A stretch of 64,000 bases of DNA from Clostridiaceae bacterium (GTDB lineage: Bacteria; Bacillota_I; Bacilli_A; Erysipelotrichales; Coprobacillaceae). The notes beneath the pieces were generated by a model, which ran no database searches, was not told the DNA's origin, and saw only the letters and a list, made by a program, of their open reading frames with translations. Each line of letters begins with the position of its first letter. Positions within the stretch are counted from its first letter, which is position 1. The stretch lies in assembly GCA_902363625.1 (NCBI GenBank), contig CABJAS010000005.1, positions 1 to 64,000 of the forward strand, read 5' to 3'. This document shows positions 1-8,821 of the stretch, one piece after another. Made by a program: the position numbers and the translations under genes.

Positions 1-67
1 TTAGGATAGAAAATAGTTCTTTTTTTATGAAAAAACAGAAAAAAATACAAAAACAGAATAAAGACAA

Positions 68-105
68 GAAAAAAACTGTTAACAATTTACTTAATTGTCA
101 ACAGT
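68..105 (-). terminator. Rho-independent terminator of the AraC/Cys-rich protein operon
   Basis: A 13-bp inverted repeat (75-87 with 93-105) is followed on the minus strand by a run of seven T (68-74). It lies just past the stop of the minus-strand gene at 142-612, so it most likely ends that transcript. Confidence 0.75.
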
Positions 106-108
106 CTG

Positions 109-143
109 AGTGGCATAACAGATTTCTGTTATACCACTTTTTT
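109..143 (+). terminator. Plus-strand terminator for a gene left of the window
   Basis: A 13-bp stem with one mismatch (109-121 with 126-138) is followed by six T on the plus strand. No plus-strand gene is visible upstream, so it would serve a gene outside the window. It abuts the stop codon of the minus-strand gene ending at 142. Confidence 0.6.
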
Positions 144-612
144 AATGATGTGCTAGTTCATTGATTAAAAACTGCTTAATAAAAGGGTTGTTTTCCTCAC
201 TTAACATTGGCATAAAGGCCATGAAGCGACACTTTTGGTATTGCTCATCATCGAGAGTGAACGTATATCCCATTGCACACTTAGGATTGCAGTCGTCTGG
301 ATTAACCAGTCGCTTACATAGGGAAGCCTTACAAATTTCTTTTTTCATTTTCTTTGGCAGGCTGTTTAAAAATTCTTGATATTGCTCAATATGATCGGCA
401 TAGATACGCAGCTTAATGCCACTTTTGCGAAATACAAAATTTGCTAAAGTCTTATTGTTTTTCAAGAAAACATAAGATACTAAATAGCCGCTTTTAGCTG
501 GCTTAATTTCGCATTTACACTGATCTTTAGTTAAAAGCTCATGCAGCTCTTGGACAAAATCCTGATATTGTTCCTCCACACTGCTTAGAAATAGATTAAA
601 ATTGTCATTCAT
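142..612 (-). CDS. Cysteine-rich protein of unknown function, partner of the AraC regulator
   Basis: 156 residues. I do not recognise a named family. The protein has an N-terminal helical part, then a cluster of cysteines around residues 95-115 (CKASLCKR, DDCNPKC) and another near residue 126, which could bind a metal. The start at 612 is chosen because AAAGGAGAAC sits just upstream; a longer frame to 633 would bury that site. The ribosome binding site overlaps the stop of the upstream AraC/GyrI gene, so both are co-transcribed and probably coupled. Function could relate to the small molecule sensed by the regulator, but that is a guess. Confidence 0.7.
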   Translation of the reverse strand: MNDNFNLFLSSVEEQYQDFVQELHELLTKDQCKCEIKPAKSGYLVSYVFLKNNKTLANFVFRKSGIKLRIYADHIEQYQEFLNSLPKKMKKEICKASLCKRLVNPDDCNPKCAMGYTFTLDDEQYQKCRFMAFMPMLSEENNPFIKQFLINELAHH

Positions 613-625
613 CTTTCGTTCTCCT

Positions 626-1483
626 TTATTCAATGATCGGAATCCAAATTTGACTCAAATATTGTTCATCGTAACTGTTTCCATTGCTGTACCATTCCAA
701 TTCGGGACAGTCGGCATGATGGAAAGGATATTTAATGACCCATTCTTCAAGCAGATAGCGCCAGCCGTTTTGAATAGCCTGCGGTGTAGGGCCTAGACAA
801 TCAAAGATCGCCCAAGTTGCTTCGGGAATAATAACTTCTTCAAATCCATCCGCCAGCTCCTGATCAGAAATAACCATAATCGCATACTCTATTTCGTCAT
901 TCAGGGGATCGGGTGTTCCAAATAATCCAAATATTCCTTGATTCTTTGCTGTATCTAATGAAATCAATTTTGAAAATACACCGTTTCTTTGACACTCACT
1001 CCAAAATTCGGGAACCTTGGAATAGTGAGCATTATTTTTACGGCTAACCTTTATTTTTTTACCGATTAGGCGAAAGCCTTTCTTTTGTTCTAAACGCCAA
1101 GCATACTGCTGTTTTGAATGCATCTGCATTTTAGGATACACTTTTAATTCGACATCTCTGCTTCTGGCAGCTTTAGGAGATACTCCATGAAACTGCTGGA
1201 ATGCTTTCGTGAATGAAGTCGGAGAGTCATAGCCATATTTGTATGAAATCTCTACGACTTTTAGATTGGTGCTTTTTATATCATATCCGGCTAAGGTCAA
1301 TTTGCGATAGCGAATATATTCTGCAAAGCTGATTTTATTCATATATGAGAACACTTTTTGGAAAAAGTTAAAGGAACATCCGGCGATTCTTGCGATCTCG
1401 TCATTGTTAATCGGTTCCTCATCTCTTTGTAAATGATTCTCTATGTAGTCAATGATGTCTTGCAGTACTGTATTCCAGTCCAT
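626..1483 (-). CDS. AraC-family regulator with GyrI-like effector domain
   Basis: 285 residues. Residues about 1-105 form the double helix-turn-helix of AraC proteins: an NNDEIARIAGCSFNFFQKVF segment and the typical second helix YDSPTSFTKAFQQFHGVSP. Residues about 125-285 look like a GyrI-like small-molecule binding domain (EATWAIFDCLG, then GWRYLLEEW and a C-terminal IWIPI strand). This architecture is known from MarA/Rob-type and BmrR-like multidrug sensors. The start at 1483 follows AAGGAGG by a good spacing; an upstream ATG at 1543 has no such site. It is the first gene of a two-gene unit with the Cys-rich protein. Its targets cannot be read from the sequence. Confidence 0.88.
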   Translation of the reverse strand: MDWNTVLQDIIDYIENHLQRDEEPINNDEIARIAGCSFNFFQKVFSYMNKISFAEYIRYRKLTLAGYDIKSTNLKVVEISYKYGYDSPTSFTKAFQQFHGVSPKAARSRDVELKVYPKMQMHSKQQYAWRLEQKKGFRLIGKKIKVSRKNNAHYSKVPEFWSECQRNGVFSKLISLDTAKNQGIFGLFGTPDPLNDEIEYAIMVISDQELADGFEEVIIPEATWAIFDCLGPTPQAIQNGWRYLLEEWVIKYPFHHADCPELEWYSNGNSYDEQYLSQIWIPIIE

Positions 1484-1570
1484 TGGATGCCTCCTTATTT
1501 GTTTGACTGCTACTATTTTATCATTTATAAAACTAGACTGCATCTTATTTTTAGTACTGAATGGATAGAT

Positions 1571-1599
1571 AATAAAAAGATGACAAATTCTGTCATCTT
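1571..1599 (-). terminator. Terminator of the HAD-GNAT operon
   Basis: A perfect 9-bp repeat (1578-1586 with 1591-1599) is followed on the minus strand by a T-rich tail. It overlaps the stop codon of the acetyltransferase gene ending at 1598. Confidence 0.7.
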
Positions 1600-2074
1600 A
1601 TTTGACTTTATATTCTCTTAGATTCATTTCTCCTGAAAAATTGGAATCAAACTCACGCTTAAACTGAAAATCTAAGCTTTCATATAAGTGATTTAGTTTT
1701 TCATTGTGACGGCGACAATCCAGACGCAGATAATCTTTATGCTCCAATTTGGCATATTCTTTGATTTTTACCATGATTTTTCCGGCATAACCACGCCCAT
1801 TAAACTGAGGCAGAACAAAAAGTTTATGAATATAATAGGCATTATCCTGATTTTCTTCTGGAGTCCAGTAAGAATAGTCTTTCTCTAACAAGAGAAAGCC
1901 GCCGATCACATGTTCATCTTCATAAACAAGATAGGTTTCATATGTATCATAGACTTCCTTTAATCCTTGGATAGTTAATGATTCATCACTCCACATTTTT
2001 TGCGGCAGACTGTCATTTTTTATTTTAATATAATTTAAAAAAGATTCAGGAGAAGCTAATTTAACGATCTCCAT
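1598..2074 (-). CDS. GNAT-family N-acetyltransferase
   Basis: 158 residues, normal for the GNAT fold. The acetyl-CoA binding signature is visible at about residues 88-101 (LFVLPQFNGRGYAGK, an R/Q-x-x-G-x-G/A type loop), followed by LRLDCRRHNEKLNHLYESLDF, the usual end of the fold. The start ATG at 2074 has AAGGAGG eight bases upstream. The gene overlaps the end of the HAD phosphatase gene by 14 bases, so the two are in one operon. The substrate is unknown. An arginine/cysteine pair in the final strand (DCRR) is common in amino-group acetylating members but does not fix the substrate. Confidence 0.85.
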   Translation of the reverse strand: MEIVKLASPESFLNYIKIKNDSLPQKMWSDESLTIQGLKEVYDTYETYLVYEDEHVIGGFLLLEKDYSYWTPEENQDNAYYIHKLFVLPQFNGRGYAGKIMVKIKEYAKLEHKDYLRLDCRRHNEKLNHLYESLDFQFKREFDSNFSGEMNLREYKVK

Positions 2075-2840
2075 GGTTTTCCTCCTTCTCTTTTCTTAAC
2101 AGATCATCAATACATTCACCGACACTGCCGACAAAATGATTGACATGTTTTTTTAATGCCGGTTCGATATGGTCAAAAGAGTAAGCATGATCAGTAACAT
2201 CAAACATAGAAATATCATTCATAGAGTCTCCGATTACTGCAATATCCTCTTTGTCAAGATTGAAATGTTCGGCGATCATCAATACGCCCTTTCCTTTTGA
2301 ACACCCTTTTGTTACCACATCGACATTGATTGTATTGCGGTAAGCTATGATTTCATCAGAAAAATGGGCATTGATAAAATCAACTGCCTCCTGAGCCTGA
2401 TCTTCTTCTCCCTCCATAAACTTAATTGCCATAAAAGCATAATCGACATCTTCTAGTTCACTGATATCTTCAATCAGTCTAAATGCTCGATTGGAAACGG
2501 CACGGTGAATCACAACCGCTCCCTGTTCCGTAAAGAACATATATTCCTTTGGACAACGGGTGGCATTATAGATACGTGTCACAATATCTTTATTTAAAGG
2601 ACGATCAAAAAGAACCTGACCATTTTTGCCAATGAGTTTTGAACCACTGGCTAATACCAAGAAATCCAAATGAATGCCATAAGGATCAGTGACATGCAGA
2701 ATTCCTTCTAAGTTACGCCCGGTTGACATGCCAAATAGGTTGCCTGCCTCTTGGAATTCTTTAATTTTTTTAATATCACTTTCTTTGATTTCATTATTAA
2801 AGGCTAATGTACCATCAAAATCACTTGCTAAAAGTTTCAT
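2061..2840 (-). CDS. Cof-type HAD-superfamily phosphatase
   Basis: 259 residues. Motif I DFDGT is at residues 7-11 with the nucleophile Asp7. Motif II is STG near residue 40. The conserved Lys lies in a GCSKGKG loop, and motif III/IV reads GDSMND. This order with a large C2-type cap is typical of Cof/YkrA hydrolases, which act on sugar phosphates, pyridoxal phosphate or nucleotides. The start follows GGAGGT. It is the first gene of an operon with the GNAT gene. The exact substrate cannot be inferred. Confidence 0.9.
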   Translation of the reverse strand: MKLLASDFDGTLAFNNEIKESDIKKIKEFQEAGNLFGMSTGRNLEGILHVTDPYGIHLDFLVLASGSKLIGKNGQVLFDRPLNKDIVTRIYNATRCPKEYMFFTEQGAVVIHRAVSNRAFRLIEDISELEDVDYAFMAIKFMEGEEDQAQEAVDFINAHFSDEIIAYRNTINVDVVTKGCSKGKGVLMIAEHFNLDKEDIAVIGDSMNDISMFDVTDHAYSFDHIEPALKKHVNHFVGSVGECIDDLLRKEKEENHGDR

Positions 2841-2906
2841 TTTATACCTCCATACCCGTTCATTTTATCATTTATTACGTATAAGGGGATAGGAGTATCA
2901 AAAAAT

Positions 2907-2934
2907 GAAAAAAAGTTTAGCTATATCGCTAAAC
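2907..2934 (-). terminator. Terminator of the patatin gene
   Basis: Inverted repeat GTTTAGC/GCTAAAC (2915-2921 with 2928-2934) with seven T following on the minus strand. It overlaps the last codons of the patatin gene, which ends at 2921. Confidence 0.8.
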
Positions 2935-4228
2935 CATTAAGACGATCTTTTTGCGTTTTATATTGATACAGATAAATAGCACATAAACATTCTTTAGAGA
3001 ACATCGGCATAATCCAATTCGATTCCCATAATGTGTTATCAACCAGTTTTAAGTAGATAAAGCAAATCAGTTCCTCAGTCCCTAAATCGGTTAAGAACTT
3101 TGTTAAACGAGTGACTGAATACCCTTTTGTCTGAAAGATGTCGCAGCATTCTTTCAAGGTGTTTTCAAACTTTTCGACGATCGTTTCATTTATATCATGA
3201 AATTGATAGATCTGATAAGGATCTATTTTATATAATTCAGCCAAAATGTCTAAAATAATTAATGTATAGTCCGGAATATCTAAAGTGAGTTTGTTGACAT
3301 GCTCCAGCAAAAGGTGAGTAAACGGCATAATGTCAAAGATTCGTATGTGCTTTTTTATTGACTCACGGTTGATCTTTGCCTCATAACTAAGAATGCTGTA
3401 GTAGATATGCTGACACAGCGCTTCATCAATCTTTGGATATAAGGTATACTTGAATCCTAAATAACGACCGTATGCCTTCATTGTGTCATAATATCCCATA
3501 AGTTGTCGGTGTGCCAATACATCACCATCAAAATCAAGGAATCCGCCGTTATCATTTAAGGGAGCAATATATTTAATATTTGGGCGATGTGTGTATTCTT
3601 CGTGAGTAAACGTTTTGACATTCAATTCAACAGCAATAATTTCCGTAGCCCCCATCTTAAAAGCAAGATGAATAGGCAGATTATCATAGTATCCGCCGTC
3701 AATATAGCCCTGATTATTGAAATAATGAATTGGGAATGCCGGGAAACAGGAAGCAGAGGCAATGAGATAATCCGCTAGTTGTCCCTGCGGAATTTTTTTC
3801 TTAGTAATTTCAATCGGTTTAAGAGAAGGGTATTCCACCGTAACTAAACCAAAATCAACATTTGACTGATCTAATTTATTTTGATTGGCAAGACGATGCA
3901 CCATATTAATCAAAGGTTGGATATTAGCGCCTTTAGAATTAATATAAGATTTAAAGAAAGGAATGATCAAGTTTGTATTGGAAATAAGTGAATCTAAAGA
4001 AAAATCGGTACTAAATCCATCTTTTACCACTTGATCGATCGTCATGTTCTGCCATAAATCAAGCAATTCATTATAATCCTTTTGAGCGATCATACACCCA
4101 TTCAGAGCGCCAATCGAACTGCCGGTGACAATATCCGGATAAATCCCTAATTCGTCCATGGCTTTAAGAAAACCGGCTTCATAAGCTCCTTTTGCCCCAC
4201 CACCGGATAATACGAATGCTCTTTTCAT
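2921..4228 (-). CDS. Patatin-like phospholipase
   Basis: 435 residues. Residues 1-210 carry a complete patatin domain: oxyanion loop GGGAKGAYEAG at 9-19, nucleophile elbow GSSIG near residue 38, and the catalytic aspartate in DGGYYDNLP near residue 175. The family uses a Ser-Asp dyad to release fatty acids from phospholipids. The C-terminal half (about 230-435) is helical and not recognised; similar long tails occur in Firmicutes patatin proteins and may direct the enzyme to membranes. No signal peptide is seen, so it is probably cytoplasmic. The start follows AAGGAG. The gene stands alone with its own terminator. Confidence 0.9.
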   Translation of the reverse strand: MKRAFVLSGGGAKGAYEAGFLKAMDELGIYPDIVTGSSIGALNGCMIAQKDYNELLDLWQNMTIDQVVKDGFSTDFSLDSLISNTNLIIPFFKSYINSKGANIQPLINMVHRLANQNKLDQSNVDFGLVTVEYPSLKPIEITKKKIPQGQLADYLIASASCFPAFPIHYFNNQGYIDGGYYDNLPIHLAFKMGATEIIAVELNVKTFTHEEYTHRPNIKYIAPLNDNGGFLDFDGDVLAHRQLMGYYDTMKAYGRYLGFKYTLYPKIDEALCQHIYYSILSYEAKINRESIKKHIRIFDIMPFTHLLLEHVNKLTLDIPDYTLIILDILAELYKIDPYQIYQFHDINETIVEKFENTLKECCDIFQTKGYSVTRLTKFLTDLGTEELICFIYLKLVDNTLWESNWIMPMFSKECLCAIYLYQYKTQKDRLNGLAI

Positions 4229-4404
4229 AAAATCAACTCCTTAGTTCCATTATACTACAAATAGAATAGAATTATTTCCCAAATTCATTTCAATATCTTA
4301 AACTTATAATCAGCAACATGTATCCATTGACATTATGCAAAGGAAATATTACAATCAATATGACTAAACGATATTTATTGGTCATATTGATTGGAGGGGG
4401 ATTT

Positions 4405-5001
4405 ATGCCACGCTTTAGTGATAATGAAAGAGAAATGATACAGCAAAAGCTGATGCAGGAAGGAGAAAGACTGTTTACTGCATTTGGATTAAAGAAAGTA
4501 TCAATTGATGAGATTGTACAGGCTGTTGGAATTGCGAAGGGATCGTTTTATTCCTTTTATACTAATAAGGAGCATCTTTATATGGATATTGCTGCCCATC
4601 TGCAATTAAAAATGTGGTCAGATATGGACATATTTTTAAATAAAAATCGTGATTTGCCGCCAAGAGAGCTTTGCAAACGATGCTTTCTTTGGATGTTTGG
4701 TGAATTAGAACGCTATCCACTGCTAAAACAGGCGAACAGCGAAACCGCAGAATATTTATACCGTAAGCTGCCGAAAGAAATAATCGAAGCTCATACACGA
4801 GCTGACAGTCATGAATTGATTAAACTGCAAGAATATGGGGTGCATTTTACCTGTGGAATTGATATTGCGACAAAAACATTACAGACATTAGCAATCAGTT
4901 TTTTAAACCTACAGCAGGATCAGACAGCAGATCAGCAGGTCATTATGGAAATCATTTTAGAGGGAGTCCTCAAGGAGATTGTTAGCGATGAAAGTAATTG
5001 A
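4405..5001 (+). CDS. TetR-family regulator of the adjacent ABC exporter
   Basis: 198 residues. The N-terminal helix-turn-helix is clear at about residues 10-55: GERLFTAFGLKKVSIDEIVQ then VGIAKGSFYSFYTNKEHLY. The rest is the variable ligand-binding half. The start at 4405 follows GGAGGGGG; a longer frame from 4318 lacks a ribosome binding site. Its end overlaps the start of the ABC ATPase gene by 14 bases, so it leads an operon of four genes. TetR proteins in such positions usually repress their own operon and are released by the exporter's substrate. Confidence 0.88.
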   Translation: MPRFSDNEREMIQQKLMQEGERLFTAFGLKKVSIDEIVQAVGIAKGSFYSFYTNKEHLYMDIAAHLQLKMWSDMDIFLNKNRDLPPRELCKRCFLWMFGELERYPLLKQANSETAEYLYRKLPKEIIEAHTRADSHELIKLQEYGVHFTCGIDIATKTLQTLAISFLNLQQDQTADQQVIMEIILEGVLKEIVSDESN

Positions 5002-5848
5002 TGTTAGGAATGTCTATTTAAAATATCCTTCTTCTAAAGAAGCAACGATTAAAGGAATTAGTTTTGACGTAAAGCAAGGAGAAATCTTCGGTTTTTTAGG
5101 CCCTTCAGGAGCTGGGAAAAGCACATTGCAGAAAATATTGACGGGAACACTGCGAAATTACCGTGGAAGTGTCCGTGTTTTTGAAACAGAGGTAAAGCAC
5201 AGAACCAGTAATTATTATGAAAATATTGGAGTTGATTTTGAATTTCCTAACTTTTATGGAAAGTTTACAGCAATTGAGAACTTAAAGTATTTTGCTTCTT
5301 TATATTCCCATAAAACAGCAGATCCAATGGAACTATTAAAAAAGGTTGGGCTTCATCATGACGCTGATAAATTAGTATCAAGCTATTCGAAAGGAATGAA
5401 AATGCGCTTAGGGTTTGTCCGTGCGTTACTGCATGATCCCAAGCTGCTTTTTTTAGATGAACCGACCAGTGGTCTTGATCCCGCTAATGCAAGGATTTTA
5501 AAAGAGATGATCTTAGAGGAAAAAAGAAATGGAAAAACGATCATTCTTACTACCCACAACATGCATGATGCGGAGGAACTCTGTGATCGTGTTGCCTTTA
5601 TTGTAGAGGGTACGATCAAAGCGATAGATGCTCCTCATGCAATGCATAAAAGCAGTGCGGATACAAAAGTGGAATACAGTTATTTAGATAAGGGTAAAGA
5701 AATTCAGAGGGTATGTATGCTTTCTGACTTAGGGACTTCTGTGGAATTTCAATGTGCTTTAAAAAATGCTGCCCTGACAAGCATTCACTCCAAAGAACAG
5801 ACACTAGAAGATATGTTTATTGCCTTAACAGGAAGGAAGTTACAATGA
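4988..5848 (+). CDS. ABC exporter ATP-binding protein
   Basis: 286 residues. Walker A GPSGAGKST lies at about residue 40, signature YSKGMKMRLG near 135, Walker B LLFLDEPTSGLDP near 155 and the switch histidine in ILTTHNMHDAEEL. The remaining 75 residues form a C-terminal tail as in drug and bacteriocin exporters. The start at 4988 is preceded by AAGGAG inside the TetR gene. It overlaps the next permease gene by an ATGA-type junction. It should energise the two membrane proteins encoded directly downstream. Confidence 0.93.
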   Translation: MKVIDVRNVYLKYPSSKEATIKGISFDVKQGEIFGFLGPSGAGKSTLQKILTGTLRNYRGSVRVFETEVKHRTSNYYENIGVDFEFPNFYGKFTAIENLKYFASLYSHKTADPMELLKKVGLHHDADKLVSSYSKGMKMRLGFVRALLHDPKLLFLDEPTSGLDPANARILKEMILEEKRNGKTIILTTHNMHDAEELCDRVAFIVEGTIKAIDAPHAMHKSSADTKVEYSYLDKGKEIQRVCMLSDLGTSVEFQCALKNAALTSIHSKEQTLEDMFIALTGRKLQ

Positions 5849-6546
5849 GACTCCTTAATACCCTAAAAAATGATATTCGCTTTCAAGTAAAATATGGCTT
5901 TTATTTCCTATATGCTTTTTTCAGTGCTGTTTATATTGTGATATTAAGAATGACACCGGCAGAATATAAAGGTATTGTTGGTTCACTGATTGTATTGACA
6001 GATCCGGCGATGCTCGGTATTTTCTTTATCGGTGGAATCTGGCTGCTCGAAAAAGGAGAGGGACTACATCGCTTTTGGTGTATTTCACCCTTGCGTCCTG
6101 TCGAGTATATTTTAGGGAAATCCATCTCGCTTGCAGCATTATCAATGCTGTCAGCTGATCTGATTGTCTGTGTAGGAATAGGAAGCATACATCATTTTTT
6201 CTATTTGTCTGTGAGCGTATTCATTGGCGCCATTATTTTTAATTTGATTGGATTGATTATTGCGACTTATGCCCGTTCGGTTAACCATTATATGCTTATT
6301 GCCATCTTGCCAAGCATCTTTGTCTCAATACCACCGTTGCTTACCGCTTTTAATCTCACACACCCAGTTTTAGAGATTTTTCCCGGAACTGCATTATGGC
6401 ACCTTATTGTCAATGCGATGAATACTTCTTTACAGATGAACGGCTGGCTTGGGATCAATCTCAGCTTCTGGCTTGTTTGCTTATTATTCATGGCAAATAA
6501 ACGTATTGAAGTCGCTTTACGATCTGAAGGAGATGAAAAAATATGA
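5845..6546 (+). CDS. ABC-2 type permease, first subunit
   Basis: 233 residues with about six hydrophobic segments. A periplasm-free layout with MRLLNTLKNDIRFQVKYGFY at the N terminus and a central EKGEGLHRFWCISPLRPVEY loop is typical of short ABC-2 exporter subunits (fluoroquinolone-export-like). The start at 5845 overlaps the ATPase stop and follows GGAAGGAAG. An upstream in-frame start would lie deep in the ATPase gene and is not used. It pairs with the next gene as a heterodimeric channel. Confidence 0.85.
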   Translation: MRLLNTLKNDIRFQVKYGFYFLYAFFSAVYIVILRMTPAEYKGIVGSLIVLTDPAMLGIFFIGGIWLLEKGEGLHRFWCISPLRPVEYILGKSISLAALSMLSADLIVCVGIGSIHHFFYLSVSVFIGAIIFNLIGLIIATYARSVNHYMLIAILPSIFVSIPPLLTAFNLTHPVLEIFPGTALWHLIVNAMNTSLQMNGWLGINLSFWLVCLLFMANKRIEVALRSEGDEKI

Positions 6547-7250
6547 GACATACTATTCAGCTTTTTAAAATAGGTCTAAAACAAATATCGAAGGATGGCA
6601 TGCTGCTAGTTCTCATTCCTGCTCCTTTTTTAGTGGGAATGTTTTTCAGGTTCGGCATTCCTTATATAAATCAATGGCTGACTCGACAATTTTCATTTTC
6701 GATAAGCCCCTGGTATGGAATGATTGATGGCATGCTGATCTGTTTAACACCAATGTTTACGGCTATGATTTCAGCCTTTTTACTTTTAGAAGAAAGAGAT
6801 GAAGGGGTTAACGCTTTTTATCAGATCACACCGGTAGAAGGCTATTCTTACTTATGCGCTCGCATTGGTTTTCCAATGCTGTGGGCATTTCTAGTAACCA
6901 TCATCATTTCTGCTGTTTTGAATATTTCAGATTTATCGTTTGAAGTTATTCTTTTAAGTGCCATCATCAGCAGTTTAACAGGAATCTTTTTAGCGATGAT
7001 GGTCGTTTCTTTGGCAAATAACAGGGTAGAGGGACTTGCTTTTTCAAAATTGATGGGGATCAGCTTTATTGGTCTTATTTTAATCTGGTTTATCCCTCCT
7101 TCTTATTCTTTTCTAATGGCGTTTCTTCCCTCTTTTTGGATTGGCATGCTGCTAAAAGAGGGGGCTGATTTTCTTTCTTTTATAGGTGGACTTCTTACCT
7201 GTAGTGTATGGATTGCATTTTTCACAAAAAGATTTATTAAAAGGATCTGA
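6543..7250 (+). CDS. ABC-2 type permease, second subunit
   Basis: 235 residues with about six membrane segments. Like its neighbour it has a cytoplasmic LEERDEGVNAFYQITPVEG loop; the two permeases share this loop pattern and are probably paralogous halves of one channel. It begins in an ATGA overlap with the previous gene, so expression is coupled. It is the last gene of the TetR-controlled operon. No clear terminator follows directly. Confidence 0.85.
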   Translation: MRHTIQLFKIGLKQISKDGMLLVLIPAPFLVGMFFRFGIPYINQWLTRQFSFSISPWYGMIDGMLICLTPMFTAMISAFLLLEERDEGVNAFYQITPVEGYSYLCARIGFPMLWAFLVTIIISAVLNISDLSFEVILLSAIISSLTGIFLAMMVVSLANNRVEGLAFSKLMGISFIGLILIWFIPPSYSFLMAFLPSFWIGMLLKEGADFLSFIGGLLTCSVWIAFFTKRFIKRI

Positions 7251-7608
7251 AATATTGGCACTCAACTATTATTTTTATGACATGAGTTTTCTCTGACTAC
7301 ACCGAGTGTCGTAAGTCCCTATTTATAAAAATGTAGTATCAAAATCACATCAATACGATAATAACAAGAATTTATTTAACCCTTCTCCATATATAAGTAT
7401 CTTGATATCTTATGAAGGATATAACGTTGTCCTCTATCCGCATACTATTGGCTATATGAATTACTATGTTTTTTAATAGTTTGAACTAATATAGAAGAGT
7501 CTGTAATAGTTATCAATGTTACGATATTTTCTAAAATATAAAAAAGAAGAAATAATTTGTTGCTTTTTATAGGGTTGAAAGGTATTCATAGTGAAAGGAG
7601 GAGTGGAT
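7251..7608. other. Intergenic region before the sigma factor, no gene seen
   Basis: 358 bases, very AT-rich. A weak hairpin near AGGATATAACGTTGTCCT (about 7415-7433) is visible but has no T tract. I see no convincing open frame, tRNA or consensus housekeeping promoter. It must hold the promoter of the sigma factor gene, perhaps an autoregulated one that does not resemble the -35/-10 consensus. Confidence 0.5.
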
Positions 7609-8097
7609 ATGAGTATAGAGTCGTTGCGTACGGATGAATCTATAAACGAAATATTTAGCTTATATTCTGATATGGTATATAGAATTGCTGTTTCGATGGT
7701 GAAATCAAAGACTAATGCCGATGATATATATCAAGATGTATTTTATAAATATTTTAAAAAGCACCGGCATTTTGAATCAGAAGAACATCGAAAGTATTGG
7801 ATCATAAAAACTACTATTAATACTTGTAAAAAATATTGGTCATCAAGTTGGTTTAAAAAGACAATACCATTAGAAGATAATTTTATTTATGAGCAAAAAG
7901 AGGAAAATTTACTGCAAGATGAATTAGATAAACTACCTTCAAAATATAAAATTGTCATTCATTTATTTTATTTCGAGGATATGAGTGTCAGTGAAATAAG
8001 TAAATCTTTACACATAAATGAGGGAACAGTGAGGATGCAGCTTACAAGAGGAAGAAGAATGTTAAAAGAAAATATTGGGGGTGATTTTTTTGATTAA
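7609..8097 (+). CDS. ECF-type RNA polymerase sigma factor
   Basis: 162 residues. Region 2 is at about 15-80 (YSDMVYRIAVSMVKSKTNAD, DIYQDVFYKYFK) and region 4 at about 100-155 (KLPSKYKIVIHLFYFEDMSV, then GTVRMQLTRGRRMLKE). No region 1 or 3, as usual for group 4 sigma factors. The start at 7609 follows AAAGGAGG; a GTG at 7591 lies on that ribosome binding site itself and is rejected. The next gene overlaps it and encodes a single-pass membrane protein, the usual position for an anti-sigma factor. Confidence 0.9.
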   Translation: MSIESLRTDESINEIFSLYSDMVYRIAVSMVKSKTNADDIYQDVFYKYFKKHRHFESEEHRKYWIIKTTINTCKKYWSSSWFKKTIPLEDNFIYEQKEENLLQDELDKLPSKYKIVIHLFYFEDMSVSEISKSLHINEGTVRMQLTRGRRMLKENIGGDFFD

Positions 8098-8752
8098 TAA
8101 AGATACTGTCCATCATATGAAAAAACAAATGAAGGTTAGCAATACGCTCATTGAAGAAACAAAGAATAATATTTTAAAAGAAAATAAGAAAAAATATTTA
8201 AAACCAAGTATAATATTAGGATCAATTGGAGCGATGGTGATAGTATTACTAGTAACAATAATCAGCATAAATAACAATAATAATGGCAAATCACTTTTAT
8301 CAATGGATTCTCTTATAGTGAGTGTTTATGCTGCGGAAGATAGTCAATATTATTTAACTGCTAATTATGAAGAAGAAACATATAAACAAATTTTAAATTC
8401 TGATATTGAGGTGAAATTAGCAAAATATAATAAAGCGATGTCTAATGTTCCCGGTATTCCTATTTCATTTGATTTTGACTGTGAGAATGCGACGGATAAG
8501 GATTATATCAAAATAAGCATCAGTAATGGGGAAATCTTACATTGGAATAAAGAAACAGGAGCAATAACAAAGCTTGGAACTGAATATAAATCAAATAATA
8601 ATGATACATTATATTTTAATATAAACAGCGATACTATAATCACATTAGCAGGTGTTAAGAATAATAAAGAAATTTTCACAAGAAATATAAAAATTACTAT
8701 TGATAATGAATATAATTACTATGCTGCTATAAGTGAATATCAATATAACTAA
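8090..8752 (+). CDS. Membrane-anchored protein, candidate anti-sigma factor
   Basis: 220 residues from a TTG at 8090. The TTG is chosen because GGGGGTGA ends six bases upstream and the gene then overlaps the sigma stop codon by eight bases. Residues 1-35 are a basic, cytoplasmic helical stretch, residues about 38-60 one membrane helix (IILGSIGAMVIVLLVTIISI), and the rest is outside. The topology and coupling fit an anti-sigma factor, but the short cytoplasmic part has no visible zinc-binding HxxxCxxC motif of the ZAS class. The outer domain is not recognised; it is rich in Asn, Lys and Thr. Confidence 0.7.
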   Translation: MINKDTVHHMKKQMKVSNTLIEETKNNILKENKKKYLKPSIILGSIGAMVIVLLVTIISINNNNNGKSLLSMDSLIVSVYAAEDSQYYLTANYEEETYKQILNSDIEVKLAKYNKAMSNVPGIPISFDFDCENATDKDYIKISISNGEILHWNKETGAITKLGTEYKSNNNDTLYFNINSDTIITLAGVKNNKEIFTRNIKITIDNEYNYYAAISEYQYN

Positions 8753-8780
8753 TATTCAGCATTATTCTAACCCATGCTTC

Positions 8781-8821
8781 AGACTATTGGTGAATGAAAC
8801 ATTTGCTAATGGTCTTTTATT
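8781..8821 (+). terminator. Terminator of the sigma/anti-sigma operon
   Basis: A 10-bp stem with G-U pairs (8781-8790 with 8806-8815) is followed by TTTTA. It is 28 bases past the anti-sigma stop codon. Confidence 0.55.

Noticed and set aside
28-165. Lysine-rich frame starting with ATG at 28
   Set aside because: No ribosome binding site, low-complexity poly-Lys start and it runs through two terminator hairpins.
4318-4404. Longer TetR start at 4318
   Set aside because: No ribosome binding site; the GGAGGGGG before 4405 and the family length fit the shorter protein.
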